DNA of 64,000 nt from Dactylorhiza incarnata (Eukaryota > Streptophyta > Magnoliopsida > Asparagales > Orchidaceae). The stretch spans positions 10,647,001 to 10,711,000 of the forward strand of contig JAWHQI010000040.1 of the NCBI GenBank assembly GCA_033032865.1, in the 5' to 3' direction. This document shows positions 1 through 12,489 of this stretch, in pieces. A program made the translations under genes and the position numbers. Positions within the stretch are counted from its first letter, which is position 1, and every line of letters begins with the position of its first letter. The notes below the pieces were generated by a model, which was not told the origin of the DNA, made no database searches, and saw only the letters and a list, made by a program, of their open reading frames with translations.

Positions 1-848
1 CACGAGTGCTCTGAAAATATGGCTTCCAGTCATTCTGAAATAGCAAGCAACAATGGAGGAGGCGCGCGTCTTTTTATAGATTCAGCCACTATCGCCTGCG
101 GTAGTACTACCACCCCGTGTTATCCACATAAAGCAATGAAGCACACGGATTATGGTAGTTTAGGCAACATTCTGAATGCCAAACACTAGCGCGCTGCGGT
201 ACCACTAACGCCCCGCGTTAGCGAGATTTCCTTCCTTCAGCCAATATCATCTTCCAAATCTGCTCCTCAATCAATTGCCGACAGGATGTTTCCAAAAGCT
301 ACTGTCGGGCGTTAGACCTAACGCACCGCGATAGTACTTGCCAAGCATAGCGTCCCGTCGACATTCCATTTTTTCCACTATTTCCTTCTCATCAAATGTT
401 TCCATTTATGCTAGCGCCAGTGATAGTGCTAACGCTTCGCGGTAGAGCACATTTCTTTTCTTCGGGCGCATCTTTGTCGAACTGGCCTCAAATTTTGTCG
501 ATCAAATTTTTGTCAAACGCTAGCGCCAGCGGTAGTGCTAGCGCGCCACGGTAAAGCATGCAATTTGTCGAGCATCGTGGTAGAGCATGTAGTTCGTCGA
601 ACGCAGGTTTCATTTCGTCGAGCTCTAGTTCGTCGAACGCAGCATCCATTTCGTCGAACGCAGGTTCCCTTCTCAGCGGTTGTTAGCGCCAGCGGTAGTC
701 TTAACGCTGCGCGGTAGTAACAAAAACATTTTTCCATGGAGATTTGAAAGCACAGAATCCTGCATGCTATAAACACAAAACAAGTATGATCAAATACAAT
801 AGGATTTGTTATTGTCAAACCAAGAGATGCGGAAAGCATGTTCCAACA
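1..848 (-). mobile_element. Partial copia (Sirevirus-like) LTR inserted in T1
   Basis: This is the right-hand part of an LTR that runs off the left edge of the window. It ends in TTCCAACA at 848, the inverted form of the TGTTGG terminus of the C6 LTR. The last 120 bases closely match the end of the C6 LTR (53745-53852), so the two belong to related families. A TATA-like box read on the minus strand lies at about 70-79, which puts U3 at 80-848 and gives a minus orientation. It interrupts the RNase H reading frame of T1 exactly at 848/849. Whether it is a solo LTR or one end of a complete element cannot be seen. Confidence 0.8.
60..720. repeat. Palindrome cluster in U3 of the left LTR
   Basis: Repeated units of the type GCTAGCGCCAGCGGTAG and GCTAACGC alternate with TTCGTCGAACGCAG units (the latter at about 570-665). 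The units are inverted-repeat-like and CpG-rich. They lie directly upstream (minus strand) of the TATA-like box at 70-79. Confidence 0.75.
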
Positions 849-2370
849 TCTTCAATTGATGGGAGGCCTATGCTATCGCATGATTGTTCTGCAATAGAAC
901 AGCACCCATCCCTTGGTATGATGCATCCGTATAAACCTGGAATCCTTCCTTCCCCGACGAAAGGGCGTGGATGGGAGCCAACGTAAGCTGTCCCTTCAGC
1001 TCTTGGAAGGCCACTTCGCACTGTGGTGTCCAAACAAAAGACGTATCCTTCTACGTCAAGGTTGTGAGCGGGAGGGCTATCTGAGAAAATCCCTGTACAA
1101 ACTTCCGGTAATAACCAACAAGCCCCAAGAAACTCCGCACGTCGGTGGCCGTCTTCGGCGGTGGCCAATCCCGTACTGCCTGGATCTTCAATGGATCCAC
1201 TGCTAGTCCACCTCCACTGATAATATTACCCAGGAAGGCCACCTCCTTCAGCCAAAACAGACATTTCTAAACTTCGCGTATAGACTGTGCTCCTAAAATT
1301 TCTCCAACATCATTGCTAGATGTCGTGCATGCTCCTCTTCTGTCCTCGACTAAATGAGAATGTTGTCGATGAACACGATGACAAAGAGTTCGAGCTATGG
1401 CTCGAACACCCAGTTCTTCAGACTCATAAATGTCGGCGGTTCAATCGTGAACCTGAAGGGCATCACGGTGAACTCATACAGTTTGTATCGGCTGCTGAAA
1501 GCCGTCTTCGGGATGTCCTTCTCCTGTATCCGCAGCTGATAATACCCAACCTCAAATACAGCTTCGAGAAGTAGTGGGCTCCCTCTAGCTGGTCATACAG
1601 CTCATCGATCCAAGGTAGTGGATACGTATTCCTGACAGTCAGCCTATTTAGTGCTCTATAATCGATGTACAGTCTGAGCATCCCATCCTTCTCCTTCACA
1701 AATAGCACCGGAGCTCCCCAAGGTAAGGAACTCGGTCTAACAAACCCAGCTTCCACTTGCTCCTGTAACTGACTCTGAAAATCCACTAACTCCTTCGGGG
1801 CCATCTGATAGGGAGCTCTAGATACCAGCTTAGCCCCGACACCAACTGGTTCTGAAAATCCTTCTCGCGGTGCGGTGGTTGCCCTAGCAACTTCTCTGGG
1901 AACACGTCGGTAAAATCCCGCACGATCAGGATTCTAGATATAGAATCCTTAACCACAGTCATCTCGAACAGCACCTGATACACTTCGTCACCCTGCAGAT
2001 GGGCCTTGGCGGCCTGAATAGATGATAACAAAAGACGGGAGGTGGGTCTAATACCTTCGACTACCACCTCCGATTCTCCATGCCTTAGGAAAATCCTCCT
2101 TGTCGGGCAGTCAATCCTTGCATGGTTCCAGTGCAACCAATTCATGCCCAAGATCAGGTCAAAGTCTTTCGTCTTCAAGAGTGTCGTCGGTGCTTCAAAC
2201 AGTTTTCCTCCAATCTCCACGTATATGTTGCACATGGCACTTGTTACTAACTCTGATCCGTCCGGGAGTCGCACCTTCCTTTGGATGCCTGTGAAGTACT
2301 GAATTTGATCAAGGTCATCCATGAATTCTTCTGAGATGAAGGAGTGTGAGGCACCCATATTGAATAGAGT
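849..2370 (-). pseudogene. T1 Ty3/gypsy pol remnant: protease, RT, RNase H (broken)
   Basis: The minus strand encodes, in order, a retropepsin-like segment (ASHSFIS, then LILGMNWL further on), the RT block with [11 protein letters not shown] and [13 protein letters not shown], the RT-to-RNase H connection [13 protein letters not shown], and the RNase H start VYTDASYQG. Several frames are needed, so there are frameshifts. The protease active site reads LFNMGAS instead of the family's LF-D-(T/S)-GAS, and the RT catalytic box reads FIDNILI followed by a stop instead of FIDDILIYS. Both enzymes are therefore dead. The frame is cut at 848 inside RNase H by the copia LTR, so the integrase would lie outside the window. 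The clade is Tekay/Del-like by the RT motif set and the long LTR. Confidence 0.85.
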
Positions 2371-2483
2371 ATATATGGGTTTTCCGCAGACAAGTACTAT
2401 ACCTGGGTGATTTTGTTGTTTGTTTGGTTCAATGCTAAGGTAAAGCTAAGATTTTCAAGGTACTAGTAATTATAAGAAAAACA

Positions 2484-3612
2484 CTAAAGTACATGTGATG
2501 ACCCTTGCCGGGTTCCCGGGCTGAGCCAGGTCCAAGGCATACATCTGGTCTCTGCCCTGCCTATGATCACGACCTTATAATCCGCGACCTCGTCCACATC
2601 CTCGACCCCAAAAATGTTGGGCCGGTAGGGCAGCCTGTAGTGCTGGTGGTGCATTCCTCTTATGGCAGTTCCTCCGGATGTTGCCCGTCTGGTGACACTG
2701 GTAGCACTCTGGTGGGGGAGGTGGCCCACATCCTAGCCGCGGTACCTCCCATGTCTGTAGAGGCTGAGGAGCCAATACTACCTGCTCCCTCTGCTCCTGC
2801 CTCTCCTCCTAGCGGGGTCGGACCTCCATTCTCCTTTCTACGCCATCCCGACCCCTCTACTGGTCTCTCCTGCCACCCCGACCCTGGTCCTTTGTCGGTC
2901 TCTTCCTTCCACGAATGGTGTGCTAATCTGCCTCCAGCTTCTTGGCCATCTCGAAGATACTGGCCATACTGCCGTTAGAGATAATGGGAATAGCCTGCCT
3001 CAGCTCATCATGGAGGTCCTTGTAGAACCTCTTTGCATACCCTGTGTCGTCCAGCTGATAGGAGTCCGCAAACCGGGCCAGGTGGGTAAACTTCCGGTGG
3101 TTCTCCAAAACCGTCATGCTCCCCTGCCTCAACTGCAGAAATCTGTCCTCCAACTCATCTCTCGCAGACTGCAGCACAAAATGCTCCAGCAATACTGCTT
3201 TGAAATCATCCCAAGAAACATTTGCAGCCTCCAATCCAGCATAGGTGGTGTATAATAGCGACTTCCACCATCGCTTCGCATTGGACTCCAAACACGAGGC
3301 CACTAGGGGCACTTCCATCTCTGCTAGGCACTAAATCCCGGCCAGCATCTTATACATGATGTCCACCCACTCCTTAGTCCGAACCACTGACTCTGTCCCA
3401 AGGTAAGATGGGGGCAAAAGACCATAGAAGACGCTCAGCCAGTTGGCCCCGGGGTTTGGCTAAGGAGCCGGAGCCTGCTGAGCCCTGAATCCATCTAGGA
3501 TGGCTGTCAAAGTCTGTCCCATCTCCATCTGCTAGAACGGAGTAGGAGTCAGTGGGAGTGGGAAGACGTTTGGAGTCGGAGGCACTCTATGCTGTGGGGT
3601 GGGGTTCGTCAT
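2484..3612 (-). pseudogene. T1 Ty3/gypsy gag remnant
   Basis: A minus-strand gag frame probably starts at the ATG complementary to 3610-3612 (MTNPTPQHRV). It has several in-frame stops early on. The best-preserved part is 2923-3318, with the retrotransposon gag core (NAKRWW, then WDDFKAVLLEHF and LRQGSMTVLENHRKFTHLARF). A nucleocapsid zinc knuckle lies near 2660-2710 but reads CYQCHQTGNIRRNC, so the histidine of CX2CX4HX4C is replaced by asparagine. Gag would package the RNA and form the particle in the cytoplasm; this copy cannot. Confidence 0.82.
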
Positions 3613-3793
3613 AAGCTATAAAAGGAAATTGACACTCATAAGGGTTTGGATAAGCAGATTCAGTTAAAAGTAGACTTTTTCATGTGATTCCCCTTATGGG
3701 CACACCATTGCTACCGCTACTAGTTTGTCCTCAAACTAAGGTCGTGCGGGGTGGCCCAGGGTTTATGGACTTCTTGTCTTCAGATCGAGGTTC

Positions 3794-3806
3794 GCTCTGA
3801 TACTAG
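3794..3806 (-). other. T1 primer binding site (tRNA-iMet type)
   Basis: On the minus strand the bases beside the LTR read CTAGTATCAGAGC, one mismatch from the initiator tRNA-Met primer site TGGTATCAGAGC. It lies two bases from the LTR end at 3809, which fixes the element's orientation. Confidence 0.8.
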
Positions 3807-6320
3807 TTTGTAAGACCCCATTTTTTCGCTACAAAATCGGGTCTTAGGCCCAGAGCCGCCGCTTTGCGGTGACACCAACACTTGGGAAGGTCTCCACTAC
3901 AAAATGTCGATCCTACCAGCCATATCGATCACAAAAAAATAAAAGTTCATTTGAACCAAAATAAGTTCAAGTCCACATCGCACAATATATAAGTCATAAT
4001 GATACGATGCCCATCAATAATAACTAAAATAAAAGGTAGCAATATAAAGGGCTCATGCCCAATACATCATATACTCACTACAAGGTCACACGAGGAAGCA
4101 AATATACTGATCGACACTCATGTATCCGGAAACTGGTGCTCTCGTGCTAGACTGGCCCACCTCCATCTACACCGGCCTCTGGTGGTGCGGCGTCTCCTCG
4201 GTCCCCTAAAATGATATGGTCCACCGAATGTTAGTTAAAAAGACTAAGCCTCGTTTCCCACCACCCATCCCCCAGTGGCTCCTAGGCACCATGCGGGAGG
4301 ATGAAGCGGTAGACAGTAAGGGTAGAAAACAAAGCAGATGATATGTCTTAGATACAGGAGTATCTACCACTACACAGGTGTTTATATGTATATAGAAAAC
4401 AGTAATTAAAGCAGGGTAAAGAACAAGTAAAGTAAGTAAAGACAAGTATATAATAGAAAAGTAACCATTGATTTATAGGAATGCTCATACAAACCTATAG
4501 ACCATGGGTTCATTTAGCAAGGCTTATCGTATAAAAAGTCCCATAACCAATTTATACGATAGGGGTAGCGGTTGAAATGCAATGTTAATGCTATGACATG
4601 TAGAGTTATGCTAATTAATGTTATGATCACACAAGTGTAACACATACACCCGACTCAATGCGTATAGACCTTTAGTTCCCCCTTTTTGGAGCTAATTAAG
4701 ACTCCCAGGATACCCTCATAGTGGCAAAATAGAAGAGGTGGGTTAGTCCTCGCCCACCTCTAGGTTGGTATTCACACTACCTAGCCTATACCTATCGTAC
4801 GCCTCAACGTGAAGAACACCGCAGAGCGCCTGCGTACTCTTACTAGCTGGACCACCAGACTTTCCTTGGCCAAGTGCAAATCCACACTTGCTGAGTAAGC
4901 GTATGGACATCGGTGTGAACGACCGTCCAATACCGAAGACCCACGACCTTTATGCACATGCAATTATGATTACTATATCTCCGAGCCATAAGCTCCCCTA
5001 GCTAACCTGCTCATCACCATAACCCTTCCGAGCCACCGGTTTGCCGAACAAGCCCGCCCGTAACCACAACCACTGAGCCTACTGCTCGTGTGACCAAACC
5101 AAGTAAGACTCGCAGCAATGGGATGTGAGTGAGTGTATTATTGAGTGTTAATCTTGCTTAGTCGTTAACCTTACAATTTAGGGTTAATCTTGGACTTCCC
5201 GAGGTCTACCCTGTGAAGGGCTCGCAGCGGTACTAGGAGGTATGATAAACCAAACCGCCTTTCCCAAGACACTTACTATTATTGATAACTACCCATAACC
5301 ATACCACTCTCACCATTACACTTATTAACCCTAAGTGTGTTTTATTCTACTATAAGGGAATGACGATCTTTCATCGATCCCCAAGCACACTCTTGCCTCC
5401 TAGTCAACCAGCCATCTTACTCCCCATGTAAAACGTACATATTTACCTTAATTCAGTATTTTCACTATACACAGACCACTTGAACTATAAAAAGAGATAG
5501 ACTCCAAGTGCTAATCCAAATGACCCAAGATTATTATTGGGGGTGTGTTATGACATTTGAAGACTATATACAGAAATTCATAATTTTCCTAATTTATTTG
5601 GTATTTATTATCATTTCATTAAAATCAGGGAAACTATGACTTTGAACATCAAGTATTGTTTTCTGATAAGCTATGACCTTGATATAATTTGTACAACTAT
5701 ATATCATCAAAATAACAGTCATGCATGAAATTCATAATCCAGAAAGTTTTTGACCTCCAAATAAAATATTGATTAACCTATTATAATCAGGGATTTACAA
5801 AGGAAGTACCAAAATTCCTCATTCAAAAATTACAAGAAAATAATATAGATCTAGGGGGATCAAAAAAGTTCACTGGTTGAGTTTCACAATTTTCTAGATT
5901 TATTTGACCATACAAATCATTTATTTAAATAAACCAATCCTAGCGCACTTTGTGAAGTGAGACATAAGAACTCCTTCAAAAATTATACTAACATTAATAG
6001 TTCATATTCTTGCCCTAAAAAGTTCTCTGACCAAGTTTCACGATTTTCCTGTGAGTATAAAATCCATAAACTAATTTTCTTACAATTGGGCAAATATTGA
6101 GGTTATGAATGAAGTACTATATATATCAATCCAAAATTCATAACAAAATTTTCAGAGAATGATACCATCAATATAAACTTACTAACAAAATTGCATGAGC
6201 ATCCAAGATCATATAAACATGTAGATTCCTTTTATAAGGTAGCACCCTAATTGGTTCTTAATTAATTCAGAGGGGATAATTGTTCCTAAAAATTCCAGAT
6301 AAATTATCTAAGGCATAATA

Positions 6321-6340
6321 CCCCCCCCCCCCCCCCCCCC
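6321..6340. repeat. Poly-C tract, 20 bases
   Basis: A run of 20 C on the plus strand lies inside the T1 LTR. It may be real, or its length may be an assembly artefact. Confidence 0.9.
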
Positions 6341-7794
6341 TATGAACCTCTCTACCAAGTTTCAAGTTAATCTGATTGCATATGACCCTATGTCCTTCAA
6401 TAGGTTCGATATACAACCCTAAGGTTTGAACCGAGGTTCTAGGGCCCATCCACCCCAAACCACCCAAAAAACACCTGTATTTTATGTGACATCAAGTCAG
6501 TTGTCAAAGATTCACAACATTTGGATGAGGGGTGATCTCTCAAATCCATCAAGTGCACCTTTGTTCTAATATCCCCTAGTTTGACTTAATCACTCAATCA
6601 AATCAATCCCAATTGTGATGAAATTTTTACCAGAGTCATATCATGACCCAAAGGACCACCCACCAAAATTTGGTAGGGTTTGGAGGTCTCTAGACCCTAA
6701 AATTAATTCGTACATGAATTATTAAATTTCTACAAAAATTATAGAAAAAGTTTCTCCAAAAATTCCCATTTTTTGGATATATTGAGGGTAAGGGTAAATT
6801 TAGCCTATGCTCCAAATTTCAAAGCATTTGGATGTCTGGATTAGTGGGGGCACTCAAATCAATCTCTGGTCAACCCTATGTACAGGTTGCACCATTTTGA
6901 GTGTTGTAGTCAAACCAGTGGGCAAAATCAGCTCAAATAAATTTTAAAATAAACTAGACATAAAGATCTACAACTTTTATCTTTGGCCATTTTCCTTAAA
7001 CGGCATCTAAGGGGTTCAAATGTCAATTTCAAAAACGTGCATTTCTAGGGGAAAATATGATGTTAATTAATCAGAAAATTAATAATCCGTCTAAATGGAG
7101 GGCATCGGTTCATCTTCTCCAATCAGCCAACGGCCACGATTGGCCCGTCCTGTACCAACTTGGGAGGTGATTTTCCATCCACCTAGACCCTCTCCCGATC
7201 GTCCAATGCCACCACCACCTCCATTGAGGTGGCGGCCGGCGAGACGGTGGTTGTCCTTCCGGAGGCGGCCAGAATCTGTGTTTAATGTAAAGAAAATAAA
7301 GCATGAACCCAAGCATTCAGCCATGTCAATCCAATGCCAATTGGACTAAAATCTTGTGGCGCTTATGATAAGATCTACCCACTAAGAGAGTGGAGTAGGG
7401 GAGGACCTGAGTGGTGGATTTAAGCCGTGTCGATCGTCAGTCCGCCATGGTTGGTCGTGAGCACTTGGGTGTCAGGCCGATGAGTGCCTAGATGGTTGAT
7501 TTCTTCTGGAATATGGGGGAAACTCCTTCCCTTCACACCTTGAGGCCTTTTAAAGAGCCAATTCAGGGAGGGGAAGAGGCAAGGCTTGGGATTCCTCCAT
7601 CAACACCATTCATGGTGAAAGTTTCGGCCATCCATAAAAGTCACCTAATCAACCCTCGTTAAGAGTTGGAAAACGACTTAATCTTCTCCTAATTGATAGG
7701 GGAAATGAATCCCCGTTAATTGGGAGGACTTTTGGCCTCCCTTGTCTAAGAATATGGCCACCAAAAACGATCCCGTCTACATCCCGTCCGTTGA

Positions 7795-8020
7795 GCTACC
7801 GTCGGCGCTAGTGCTAGCGCCAGCGCTAGCATCTCGACGGCATAACGCTCGCCGGTTTGGCAACCGCCGCCAGTGCTAGTGATAGCGCTCTGCGCTAGCG
7901 CTAGCACCTGTGCTAGCGTCTCGAAGGTATACGGTTCACCTCAGCGGTTTGGTGTTCGTCTCAGCGGTTCACCTAATCCACCACTACCGCCAGCGCTAGC
8001 CGCTAATGCGGGCGCTAGGT
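7795..8020. repeat. GCTAGC palindrome cluster in the T1 LTR
   Basis: Repeated GCTAGCGC units occur here, including a perfect 12-base palindrome GCTAGCGCTAGC at 7894-7905 and the near-palindrome GCTAGCGCCAGCGCTAGC at 7813-7830. The cluster lies on the upstream side (minus strand) of the TATA-like box near 7550. Confidence 0.8.
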
Positions 8021-8293
8021 CAATATTAAGGGTACCCCTCTTTCTACGGTTGGGAAATTTGGGTGTCATAAGGGACCTCTTAATGGGTTAGGCATGTCAT
8101 GGTGGGGTCATGGGTCATGGTGATGCCCTAAAGCCAACCCTAGGCTTTGTAACTACAAATTACTATTCGCAGACCATGGTGATTTTTGCCTCAAGCCTAG
8201 GCTCTTATGATCTCTTCGCGCATCCTAGGGTTTTGTGTTGACCTAGTCATGACAAAACTGTCCTAGGGGTCTAGTTGTTTGGGGGATGTTACG

Positions 8294-9121
8294 CAAACAT
8301 AAAAAGTTAAATTTAGCTTCATCAAGGGGTTTAGTGAAGATATTTGCTACTTAATTGTCAGTGGGGACATACTCAAGATAGATATCCTTCTTTTCAACAT
8401 GCTCCATCATGAAGTGGTACCTGATTTTAATGTGCTTAGTCATGATGTGTGACGCAGAGTTCTTAGCAATTGAAATTGCACTGGAAGAATCATAGTACAT
8501 AGCAATTTTTCTTGTCTTGATGTTGTAATCTTCCAACTAATGTTGAATCCACAGTAGTTGTGAACAGCAGCTCCTAGGTGAGATGTATTCTAATTCAGTT
8601 GTGGAGATTACCACACTTGTCTACTTCTTGTTGCTCCATGAGATTAGTCTCTTCCCTAGAAATTGACAGGCTCCTGAAGTACTTTTCATGTCTTCTTTGC
8701 ATCCTGCAAAATCAGCATCTGAATACCCAATTAGTTCAAAATCATTACTTCTAGGGTATCAAATGCCAAGATTATGAGTTCCCTTATGATATCTCAAGAT
8801 TCTCTTAGTAGAGGTATAATGAGATTCCTTAAGGGAAGCTTGATACATGGCACAAATATATGTAGCAAACATGATATCTGGTCTACTAGCAGTAAGGTAG
8901 AGCAGAGATACAATGATGAATCTGTACAAGGTCTCATCAAAAGATTTCCCTTTTTCATCCTTGTCTCGAGACACCTTGGATCCCATTGGATTTCTCATAT
9001 GGATTGAACTCTCCATTCCAACCTTCTTTATAAGCTCCTTAGTGAACTTGGTTTGAGAGATAAATATATCATCATCAGATTGCTTCACTTGAAGCCCTAG
9101 GAAGTATTTCAGATCCCCATG
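8294..9121 (-). pseudogene. C1 copia pol fragment: end of RT and RNase H
   Basis: On the minus strand from 9121 downward: DLKYFLGLQV, then the RT/RNase H linker with ASRPDIMFATYICAMYQ, then RNase H with YYDSSSAISIAKN and HIKIRYHFMMEHV, and finally ANIFTKPLDEAKF. The frame is broken by stops (PTDN followed by a stop) and shifts. It is cut at 8293 by the T1 LTR, so the 3' end and 3' LTR of C1 lie left of the window. It continues upstream across C2 at 29005: the residues EMSSM end there and GDLKYF starts here. Confidence 0.88.
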
Positions 9122-10285
9122 TGTTGGGTTATCCTCAAGGGTATACACATTAGAATATGCGCAGCGGAATATATGAGAACAACCCAAAAGAATAAATGGA
9201 TCTTGCTAGAACTAGGAATCAAGAAATTGTAATAATAATAAAATTACCTTTGTGAAGTTGAGTCAATACTCAACCGGATTCCCCAAGAAAAATCTTCTTG
9301 AAATCGGAATCCTTTTAAGAGTTCTCCTTTTGATTCCTTTGGCTTTGTCAAGATCTAGTGTATAAAAAAGTCCATACCTCTATAGAAGTCCACACAAGCG
9401 AAGAAGAACCCTAGAACCTTGTCACACAAGGTCTAGGTCGGAGAAGGAGAAAGATCTCTACATCTCCACAGATTACCAGATTCGTACACGGGAGAGGCGG
9501 CGGCGACGGTAGTCGGCTGAGCGGCGGGAACCAAGAGGAGCAGAACCCTTCCATCTCTTGTAAGATCGCAAGTCCTTTCGCAAAAACACAGAAAACAGAG
9601 AAGATCCGATCTTCCGCACTCTTGAAACCTAAATCTGGCCTATTTATACCCATAGATATAAAGCAGATAAAGTCCTGCTATCTGTGGACCTAAAATATGA
9701 GTTAAAAGGAAATTCAGCGTGAACAGATTTATCGAGTCATTACGACGAATTCATCGAAACACTTTCTACGGGTTTGTCGAGACATCACGATAACTCTATA
9801 AATGTCACGATGAATTCGTCGAGTCCCACTCGACGAATTCGGATCATCGAGATATCTCCATCACTTGACACATCACGACGAATTCGTCGAAACCCTTTAG
9901 ACGGATTCGTAGAGACATTATGACGAATTGTCGAGTCATCACGATATCAATCGACAAATTGTTGAGTCATTACATTGACTCTCGATGAAATCGTTGAGGT
10001 ACCTTTATGACATTGATCAAAAGTCGATATTCGCAATATCTCCATGTGATCTCGGTGACATGCTCCATACAATATACATTATATCTAGGAGCAATTAATC
10101 GAACCACCAATACTCCAATTATTTTTAGGATTGGTCCTTCACTCATATCCAATATGAGCAAGACCAACATAATCTTTTTCTCCAATTTCTCCAAACACTC
10201 TTATGTGCGACCCTATAGGCTCATATCACGTTGGTAGTGAGACTGACTGATTGATTTCTTCCAGATCACTGCAGAAACTCCAACA
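9122..10285 (-). repeat. C2 3' LTR (1,164 bp)
   Basis: It is bounded by TGTTGGG and CCAACA and followed on the plus side by GTCTCCCACTTGATCC, the complement of a polypurine tract. A TATA-like box on the minus strand (GGGTATAAATAGG) lies at about 9638-9651. A cluster of CGACGAATTCGTCG-type palindromes lies upstream at about 9730-9990. It is 93 bases shorter than the 5' LTR, mainly in that cluster. Confidence 0.93.
9730..9990. repeat. CGACGAATTCGTCG palindrome cluster, C2 3' LTR
   Basis: Many diverged copies of a 14-base palindrome CGACGAATTCGTCG occur (a perfect one at about 9876-9889), separated by GAAACCCTTT- and GTCATCA-type spacers. The cluster is immediately upstream of the TATA box in element orientation. 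Confidence 0.85.
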
Positions 10286-11249
10286 GTCTCCCACTTGATC
10301 CAGCAGGTATCAACAAAAGTCTCACATGCAATGAGTGGCATCTGGCAATGCATCATTGCTACCCAAGAAATAAGAGTTCATAACTCAAACAAGGTTGTTC
10401 GTGACCAATGTATCAGCATCGTCAAGTCCTTTTGTCCCTTACATCTGAATTGAACTAGAGACATGGACCGTGTCACCCTCATAAATGTTCAGGCCTTGCT
10501 TTCTTGATCTAGAATAGACCTTTAAAGAGTGGTAAGCTCAATATCACATATTGGCTCAACCCTGCATGGTCATGCATTTCTTAGTCTCATTCCATCAAGG
10601 GGCCTATGGATGTAGCTCCTGTCATATAGGAGGACAAATTCCATCTCTATCCACACACATGCACCCAAATGATTAGTAACAAACCCAATAACCCCCCTTA
10701 TTATCAACCTTTCTCAAGGAAGACTTTAGATGGCATCAAAGTACGCTCTTCCTCACTTAATGCATGTTGTGACTTCAGGCCAAAGGACCACAAACACCAT
10801 TGTCACTGGAGACCTACTTATGACACGTTCATTTAACAATCCACAAAATAGTCTCATGGTGTGTCTGTCCAGTACAACTTGTTCCTAATAAGTACCCATG
10901 TGATGACTTGATATCACAATATCATGACCTATGAGAACCGGGCATCAGTCAATGCACATGCTAGTCTTATAGTCTCACCCTCGCCCTAATTTTAAGGATA
11001 ATACCTTGACCAGGGGCCAATTAAGAATGAAGCTTCATTTAAACATAGGCCATCACATTCAAGTCACGCACTTGAATTCCTTTAGAAGCAAACACTCTAA
11101 GGGCATTCATTATTTTAATTAATCCATCAAATAGAGACAGTTGACATAATAAAAGAACTCATCATAAAGTAAAATGAAAAACATAATACAAATAACAATT
11201 CATCAAATGAATAAACAAACAATAAACATACAATCCACAAGGCTCCCAC
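10286..11249 (-). other. C2 3' untranslated region with PPT
   Basis: This non-coding stretch lies between RNase H and the 3' LTR. The polypurine tract, read on the minus strand as GATCAAGTGGGAGAC, abuts the LTR at 10286. No open frame with a recognisable domain was seen. Confidence 0.75.
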
Positions 11250-12227
11250 TAAAGATGATCACTTAGGTATCTAATACCCATTGATCTAACATGACCATCA
11301 TGCTTCTTTTGCGCAAGAGGCTTCATCAGTGGATCCGCTATGTTTTTTTCAGTAGGTACTCTGCAAATATTCACATCTCCTCGATCGACAATCTCTCAAA
11401 TAAGATAGAACCGCCGAAGTATGTGCTTGGAGCGCTGATGAGATTTAGGTTCCTTAGCTTGGGCAATTGCACTGTTGTTGTCACAGTAGAGAACTACAGG
11501 ATCAACAATGCTAGGAACTACATCTAGCTCGTCGATGAATTTCCTAATCCATACAGCCTCCTTTGTTGCATTTGTTGTAGCAATACACTAGGCTTCTGTC
11601 ATAGAATCGGCAGCTGTCTCTTGCTTGGAACTCTTCCAGCTTATAGTTCCTCCATTAAGGCAAAATACAAAACCTGACTGGGACTTTGAATCATCCCTAT
11701 CAGTTTGGAAACTAGCATCCGTGTAACCATTTACAATGAGCTCTTCCTCTCCACCAAACACTAAGGACATATCCTTAGTTCTTCTCAAGAACTTTAGGAT
11801 ATTCTTGATGGCTATGTAGTGACCATCACCAGGATCAGACGGATACCTTCTCGTCATGCTCAAAGCATATGAGACATCGGGTCGTGTACACAACATTGCA
11901 TACATGATTGATCCAATTGCCGAAGCATATGGAATCAACTTCATGCGGTCCTTATCTTCCAAAGATTTAGGACACTGGTCCTTAGAGAGACATACACCAT
12001 GTGACATGGGTATGAATCCCTTCTTGGACTCAAGCATGTTGAACCATTTCAACACCTTCTCAATGTGTGTACTCTAGGTCAAACTCAGCAACTTCTTCGA
12101 TCTATCTCTATAGATCTTAATACTAAGTATATAAGTGCCTTCACCCAAGTATTTCATAGAAAAGCAGTCCTCTAGCCTGTTCTTAATAGTTTGTAGGTTT
12201 GGAATGTCATTCTCGATCAGTAGTATG
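11250..12227 (-). pseudogene. C2 RNase H and end of RT
   Basis: Copia RNase H on the minus strand: IPYASAIGSIMYAMLCTRPD, YALSMTRRYPSDPG, the KNILKFLRRTKDM linker, then GYTDASFQTDRDD and SGFVFCLNGGTISWKSSKQ. The best open stretch is 11588-12055, with remnants on to about 11250. In-frame stops flank it. It is cut at 12227 by A1, which inserted just after the RT YVDD box. Confidence 0.88.
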
Positions 12228-12489
12228 TGATGAGTCCTGATCATATACACATTTATGGACTCATCTGGGCTGATTTCCTAGTTTATGCACTACACTTTAG
12301 GCATGTTTTCGCTCATATTTGTTATTCCATGCTATGTGCACTTCTAGGCCCGTTTTTGGTGTTATTTCTTGTTCATCTTCGTTACTAGTTTTCATGCATC
12401 GTTAAGTGCCACTTTCAGTGGTAGGACTGGTGTCGTATGCTGGAACAGGAGTCGTGCAGGTGTTCCCGGTACAATTCTGTACAGGAACA

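Larger units (their letters stand above)
3809..8293 (-). mobile_element. T1 5' LTR, about 4.5 kb
   Basis: On the minus strand the LTR begins CGTAACATCCCCC (8293; TG expected, first base changed) and ends GGGGTCTTACA (3809), next to the PBS. At 4,485 bases it is long, as in Tekay/Del elements. No believable gene was found in it; small open frames near 7091-7349 have no recognisable domain. It abuts C1 RNase H at 8293/8294. A TATA-like TTTAAAAGG (minus) lies near 7549-7557, with a palindrome cluster upstream of it. The other LTR of T1 is outside the window, so the length could not be checked against a partner. Confidence 0.75.

Noticed and set aside
7091..7349. Small overlapping frames on both strands in the T1 LTR
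   Set aside because: Proline/glycine-rich on both strands, no start context or domain; GC-rich stretch lacking stops by chance.
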